A DNA stretch of 64,000 nt, from positions 1-64,000 of the forward strand of contig NZ_JBDIML010000006.1 in the NCBI RefSeq assembly GCF_039614845.1. The letters run 5' to 3'. The notes beneath the pieces are model-generated. The model made no database searches. It had not been told where the DNA came from and was given only the letters and a program-made list of their open reading frames with translations. The position numbers and the translations under genes were made by a program. The stretch is from Ornithinibacillus xuwenensis (GTDB taxonomy: Bacteria; Bacillota; Bacilli; Bacillales; Amphibacillaceae). Positions 60,054 to 64,000 of the stretch are shown piece after piece. How positions within the stretch are numbered: position 1 is the first letter of the stretch; the number at the start of each line of letters is the position of its first letter.

Positions 60054-60767
60054 ATGAAGCCAATTATTGGTGTTGTTACCTCCACCGAGGTAGAGCAGAA
60101 TGTCTTTTATACATCAGCAGATAATGTCGAAGCTATTTTAAGAGCGGGTGGGTTACCTGTGTTACTTCCTTATCTTCAACATAATCAAGATATGTCAGAG
60201 ATTGCTAGTAAAATAGATGGACTATACGCTACAGGAGGGTATGATATTGATCCGACCTTATTTGGAGAGGAACCACACCCAAAACTAGGTACAATTATTC
60301 CGGGAAGAGATATCTTTGAAGTGAAAATAATGCAGAAATTACTAGCGCTAGATAAGCCAATATTAGGAGTATGTCGGGGTAGCCAAACGTTAAATATTGC
60401 AATGGGTGGTGATATGTACCAAGATATTTATTCTCAGATTGACAGTCAATTATTGCAGCATCAGCAGCAAGCACCAAAGGAACACGGCTCCCATTTTGTT
60501 GATGTGGAACAGGGAACACTATTGCATCGATTGACCGGAAAGGATAGACTGAGAGTGAATAGTAGACATCATCAGGCGAACAGAAATGTTATTGCGCCAC
60601 TTCAAATATGTGGAACTTCAAGTGATGGTATTATTGAAGCAATTGAAAGCATGGAACATCGATTTGTCCTTGCTGTTCAATGGCATCCTGAGAGCATGTT
60701 AGGAGCTAATGATGAGGATTCTGGTGCGATTTTTCGTGGATTTATTAACGCTTGTAAAACGGATTAG
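60054..60767 (+). CDS. Peptidase C26 / gamma-glutamyl-GABA hydrolase-like amidotransferase
   Basis: The 237-residue protein has the class I glutamine amidotransferase fold with nucleophile Cys107 in GVCRGSQ and His211-x-Glu213 in QWHPES, a full triad. It resembles PuuD-type gamma-glutamyl-gamma-aminobutyrate hydrolases. No other putrescine genes are near; the dipeptidase that follows suggests peptide or gamma-glutamyl compound turnover. AGGAGG precedes the ATG. Confidence 0.88.
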   Translation: MKPIIGVVTSTEVEQNVFYTSADNVEAILRAGGLPVLLPYLQHNQDMSEIASKIDGLYATGGYDIDPTLFGEEPHPKLGTIIPGRDIFEVKIMQKLLALDKPILGVCRGSQTLNIAMGGDMYQDIYSQIDSQLLQHQQQAPKEHGSHFVDVEQGTLLHRLTGKDRLRVNSRHHQANRNVIAPLQICGTSSDGIIEAIESMEHRFVLAVQWHPESMLGANDEDSGAIFRGFINACKTD

Positions 60768-60867
60768 TTTGATTTTGTGAATCTAGTTGGCCACTTTAAG
60801 TAGTAAATAATACTAAGAAGCAGCTCGTTAAGCACAACAGCATTCGGCTAGGAAAGGAACATCCAAT

Positions 60868-61815
60868 ATGAAAATTATTGATACACATTGTGATGCATTA
60901 TTTAAAATACAACAATCTAGAAGAAGGAATGAGCCCCTGAATTTTACCAATTCACCTTTGCTTAATACTAATCTAGCATTCTTAAAAAAAGGTCAGGTTC
61001 AGGTGCAGTTTTTTGCGATATTTATCATGCCGGATGTTCCATTTGATGAAAAATGGCAGCATGCTCTCGAGCAAATTGATATCTTCTATACAGATGTACT
61101 AGGAAACCATCCGGAGATGAAGCATATAAAAAAATGGGAGGAATTCGAGCAATTAAAGGATGGTGAAATTGGTGCAGTGCTAACACTTGAAGGGGCTGAT
61201 GCTTTTGGAAATGACCTAGCAAAGCTTCGTATGCTTTATCAGCTTGGCGTTCTATCAATCGGGTTGACCTGGAATAATGCAAATTTATGTGCCGACGGTG
61301 TTGGTGAGCCACGAGGTGGTGGATTAACGGAGCTAGGGAAGGAAGTTGTTTTATTAAATAATCAACATGGTGTATTCACGGATGTATCCCATTTATCGAT
61401 TCAAGCGTTTTGGGATGTAATGGAAACCGCAGAATATCCAATTGCAAGCCACTCGAATGTTTATGAATTATGTCAGCATCCGCGTAACTTAAATGATGCC
61501 CAAATAAAAGCAATGTTTGAACGGGATGCGATGATTCATGTTGTGTTTTGTCCATATTTTATTAATCATAGGCGAACAGATGCATCAATTAGTGATTTGA
61601 TAAAGCATATCGATTATTTATGTGAGATGGGTGGCGTCCGACATATTGGTCTTGGATCAGATTTTGATGGGATCGCTTCCTATGTTACAGATCTAGAGGA
61701 TGCTTCGAAACATCAAAACTTAATCAATGCGTTATTAAAGCATTTCACTGAAGATGAAGTAAAGGGCTTCGCTTCTCGAAACTTTTTGAACCATCGCCCA
61801 AGTATGACGCTTTAA
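60868..61815 (+). CDS. Membrane-dipeptidase family (M19) hydrolase
   Basis: The 315-residue metallo-dipeptidase has the M19 fold: His7-x-Asp9 (DTHCD) and a bridging Glu in LTLEGADAF, then SHSN and NHRR zinc/substrate histidines and GLGSDFDG. Members cleave dipeptides, including D-residue-containing ones. It is cytosolic by sequence, with no signal peptide. AGGAAAGGA precedes the ATG. It follows the C26 hydrolase after 100 bp with no terminator, so the two may be co-transcribed. A terminator follows. Confidence 0.9.
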   Translation: MKIIDTHCDALFKIQQSRRRNEPLNFTNSPLLNTNLAFLKKGQVQVQFFAIFIMPDVPFDEKWQHALEQIDIFYTDVLGNHPEMKHIKKWEEFEQLKDGEIGAVLTLEGADAFGNDLAKLRMLYQLGVLSIGLTWNNANLCADGVGEPRGGGLTELGKEVVLLNNQHGVFTDVSHLSIQAFWDVMETAEYPIASHSNVYELCQHPRNLNDAQIKAMFERDAMIHVVFCPYFINHRRTDASISDLIKHIDYLCEMGGVRHIGLGSDFDGIASYVTDLEDASKHQNLINALLKHFTEDEVKGFASRNFLNHRPSMTL

Positions 61816-61837
61816 TAAACGTAAATAGTTAGTAAAT

Positions 61838-61868
61838 GAGGATGGTATGATTTCCATCCTTTTTTTTA
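61838..61868 (+). terminator. Intrinsic terminator of the dipeptidase gene
   Basis: GAGGATGG pairs with CCATCCTT over an eight-base loop and enters eight T. Confidence 0.88.
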
Positions 61869-61869
61869 T

Positions 61870-61897
61870 GCATAAACAAGTTTTTCGGTCATATAAT
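61870..61897 (+). promoter_or_regulatory. Candidate sigma-E (or sigma-A) promoter of asnO
   Basis: GCATAAA (61870-61876) and CATATAAT (61890-61897) spaced 13 bases resemble sigma-E elements. TATAAT within it is also a perfect sigma-A -10, but the matching -35 is poor. The leader to asnO would be about 120 bases. Confidence 0.45.
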
Positions 61898-62026
61898 GTT
61901 ATGTTATTAGGAATGTTTTCACAAAGTGCTGCATATGATGGTTTGTAGAGTATCTTTCCTAGTATTGCTCGGAAAATACTGATGTGAATTTGATTCACAA
62001 TTCGATTAGGAGAGGATTATGCAGCT

Positions 62027-63871
62027 ATGTGTGGAATTACCGGTATTGTGAATTGGAAAAGTTATGTCCGAGAAGAAAAAGAAACGTTAGAGAAAATGAC
62101 AGAAACGTTATCTTTAAGAGGACCAGACGATACAAATATTTGGCTTGATACATTTGTCGGGTTTGGACATAAGCGTTTGGCTGTTGTTGATTTGGAAGGT
62201 GGAAGGCAGCCGATGCAGAAGAAAGCAAATGGGAATACTTACACAATTGTATATAATGGTGAATTATATAATACGGAAGATATAAGGAAGGAACTATTGC
62301 AAAGAGGTCATGTATTTCATACATCGTCTGATACGGAAGTATTATTAACCGCCTATATAGAATGGAAAGAGGATTGTGTGAATTACCTGAATGGTATTTA
62401 TGCATTTGGCATATGGGATGATGCCAAGCAACAGTTGTTTATGTCGCGTGATCGGCTTGGTGTAAAGCCGTTATTTTATTTGGAGGATGCGGAACGATTT
62501 TTATTCGGATCAGAGTTGAAAGCTATTTTGGCGCATCATACAGTAAAAGCAGAAGTAGATGATGGCGGTTTAGCTGAGATTTTCGGACTTGGTCCTTCTA
62601 GAACTCCTGGCCATGGTATATTCAAAGGCTTTAAGGAACTACGTGCTGGACACTCCTTGACGTTTTCCAAAAATGGCTTAAAGGTTTGGCGATATTGGAA
62701 TGTAGAAAGCAAGGAACACTATGATTCGGTGGAGGATACGATAGAGCGTGTGCGCGAACTATTTGTAGACGCGGTACAGAGACAATTAGTTGCGGATGTT
62801 CCGGTATCTACTTTTCTATCAGGAGGAGTTGATTCTAGCGCAATTACGGCAGTCGCTTCCGAATATTTTAAGCAAAAAGGTAGAGGTACTCTTACGACAT
62901 TTTCAATTGACTACGAAGGAAATGATAAGTATTTTGTTGCTAGCAAATTTCAGCCTACTAGTGATAGACCGTTTATTGAAAAGATGGTAAAGGAATTCTC
63001 GACCAATCACCATGATGAAGTCATTGCAGGAGGAGAGCTAGCGCAATACTTGAAAGAGGCTGTTGTTCTCCGAGATCAGCCGGGGATGGCAGATATTGAT
63101 TCTTCTTTACTTTGGTTCTGTGAAAGAATAAAAGAGCGTACGACGGTAAGTTTATCGGGTGAGTGTGCGGATGAAATATTTGGCGGGTACCCTTGGTTTC
63201 ATGACCCAGATTCAGCTAATGGTGGATTCCCATGGGTTCGCTCGTTAGACTCTCGAATTGATTTACTACTGCCAAAATGGCAAGAGAAGCTAGACTTAAA
63301 GACTTATGTACACGATCGTTATCAAGAGACCATCGCTGAAACACCTCGCTTAGATGGTGAAACGAAGCAGGATGCCCGAAGACGCGAACTGTTTTATTTG
63401 AATATGCACTGGTTTATGCAACAGTTATTGGATCGAAAGGACCGAATGAGTATGGGTGCAAGTCTAGAGGTTAGGGTGCCATTTGCAGATCACCATCTAG
63501 TAGAATATGTGTGGAATATTCCATGGGAAATAAAGATGTTTGATAATCGGGAAAAAGGAATTCTTAGAAAGGCATTGGAAGGAATTTTACCAGATGAAAT
63601 ACTATATCGTAAGAAGAGCCCATATCCAAAGACATTTCAGCCTGAATATACAAAGCAGGTTGTAAGCTGGATGGAGGATATTATAGCTGATAAACATGCA
63701 CCATTATTTAACTTTCTAAGTAGAGAAAAAGTAGAAGCCATTGTCCGTAGTGAAGGTAAGGAATTTAAGGATCCTTGGTATGGTCAGCTGATGAAGGGAC
63801 CACAGCTAATTGCCCATCTTTGTCAAATTGATCATTGGTTGCGAACCTATCAGGTTGAATATAGTGGTTAA
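62027..63871 (+). CDS. asnO: Asparagine synthetase, AsnO type
   Basis: The 614-residue glutamine-dependent asparagine synthetase starts MCGITGIV, with Cys2 as glutaminase nucleophile; an out-of-frame ATG eight bases earlier is excluded by this. It matches B. subtilis AsnO (YisO) in length and in long shared stretches such as IFGLGPSRTPG, GMADIDSSLLWFC and DRKDRMSMGASLEVRVPFADH. The pyrophosphatase loop TFLSGGVDSSAI and SLSGECADEIFGGYPWF are present. In B. subtilis AsnO is a sporulation gene. AGGAGAGG is upstream. A perfect terminator follows. This is the second asparagine synthetase in the window. Confidence 0.93.
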   Translation: MCGITGIVNWKSYVREEKETLEKMTETLSLRGPDDTNIWLDTFVGFGHKRLAVVDLEGGRQPMQKKANGNTYTIVYNGELYNTEDIRKELLQRGHVFHTSSDTEVLLTAYIEWKEDCVNYLNGIYAFGIWDDAKQQLFMSRDRLGVKPLFYLEDAERFLFGSELKAILAHHTVKAEVDDGGLAEIFGLGPSRTPGHGIFKGFKELRAGHSLTFSKNGLKVWRYWNVESKEHYDSVEDTIERVRELFVDAVQRQLVADVPVSTFLSGGVDSSAITAVASEYFKQKGRGTLTTFSIDYEGNDKYFVASKFQPTSDRPFIEKMVKEFSTNHHDEVIAGGELAQYLKEAVVLRDQPGMADIDSSLLWFCERIKERTTVSLSGECADEIFGGYPWFHDPDSANGGFPWVRSLDSRIDLLLPKWQEKLDLKTYVHDRYQETIAETPRLDGETKQDARRRELFYLNMHWFMQQLLDRKDRMSMGASLEVRVPFADHHLVEYVWNIPWEIKMFDNREKGILRKALEGILPDEILYRKKSPYPKTFQPEYTKQVVSWMEDIIADKHAPLFNFLSREKVEAIVRSEGKEFKDPWYGQLMKGPQLIAHLCQIDHWLRTYQVEYSG

Positions 63872-63876
63872 ATCCA

Positions 63877-63925
63877 ATAAGAGAAGGGTTAACGATTAAT
63901 CGTTAACCCTTCTCTTATTTATCTA
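63877..63925 (+). terminator. Intrinsic terminator of asnO
   Basis: A 20-bp perfect inverted repeat (AATAAGAGAAGGGTTAACGA with its complement) centred near 63899 ends in TTTAT. Confidence 0.9.
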
Positions 63926-64000
63926 TCGTCCTATATTCACTGGAATATTTAATGCCTTTTTTAAAAGAAATGGAATGTATTAAATCACCTAGGAATATAG

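Overview
The window is AT-rich, gene-dense, single-contig-like chromosome from an endospore-forming, low-G+C Bacillaceae. A small acid-soluble spore protein gene, orthologues recognisable from Bacillus subtilis (GlcT/PtsG, YkuI, AsnO, CitST-like, QueF with a preQ1-I riboswitch), frequent TTG/GTG starts behind strong AGGAGG sites and CcpA cre-like sites all point that way. Acidic secreted proteins and an NhaC-type antiporter fit a halotolerant genus such as Oceanobacillus, Ornithinibacillus or Virgibacillus; the genus is inference. I saw no tRNA, rRNA, CRISPR array, transposase or phage gene.

Layout. 0-6.6 kb: AbrB-family permease, atypical SDR, NTF2-like lipoprotein, two VOC proteins, and a ComEC-like metallo-beta-lactamase/ComEA-like lipoprotein flanked by two DUF3006 proteins. 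6.7-9 kb: galU-ugd, making UDP-glucuronate for surface polymers. 9-13.2 kb: membrane protein, RsbR-like PAS-STAS protein, YkuI-like degenerate EAL protein, YitT. 13.3-15.4 kb: NUDIX, APH-like kinase and GGCT-like operon. 15.4-17.8 kb: ParB-like unknown, a 21-bp tandem repeat, and the preQ1 riboswitch-queF-queuosine transporter operon. 17.9-20.6 kb: secreted lipase-like hydrolase and CorA.

20.7-31 kb is carbohydrate uptake: glcT, a RAT/terminator switch and ptsG, then a HAD phosphatase, then an operon of PRD regulator (with EIIB/EIIA), ascorbate-type EIIB and EIIC, and transketolase, preceded by a cre-like site. 31.2-40.3 kb is one gene for a ~3034-residue secreted subtilase of bacillopeptidase F type carrying a PQQ-like propeller and five copies of a [two carboxypeptidase-regulatory-like domains + one ThuA/amidotransferase-like domain] module; it is the most unusual object here. 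40.3-48.3 kb holds small secreted and membrane proteins, an asparagine synthetase, a C39-like protease and an unreported-looking 39-codon gene behind tandem Spo0A-box-like sites.

48.4-64 kb: NhaC antiporter, a flavin oxidase-like protein without the usual covalent flavin ligands next to a STAND/LuxR regulator, an alpha/beta SASP, a CitS/CitT-type two-component system followed by a tctC-tctB-tctA tricarboxylate transporter under a perfect cre match, then a C26 amidotransferase hydrolase, an M19 dipeptidase and an AsnO-type asparagine synthetase. Most transcription units end in clear intrinsic terminators, listed below. No regional base-composition break suggesting recent transfer was seen by eye.
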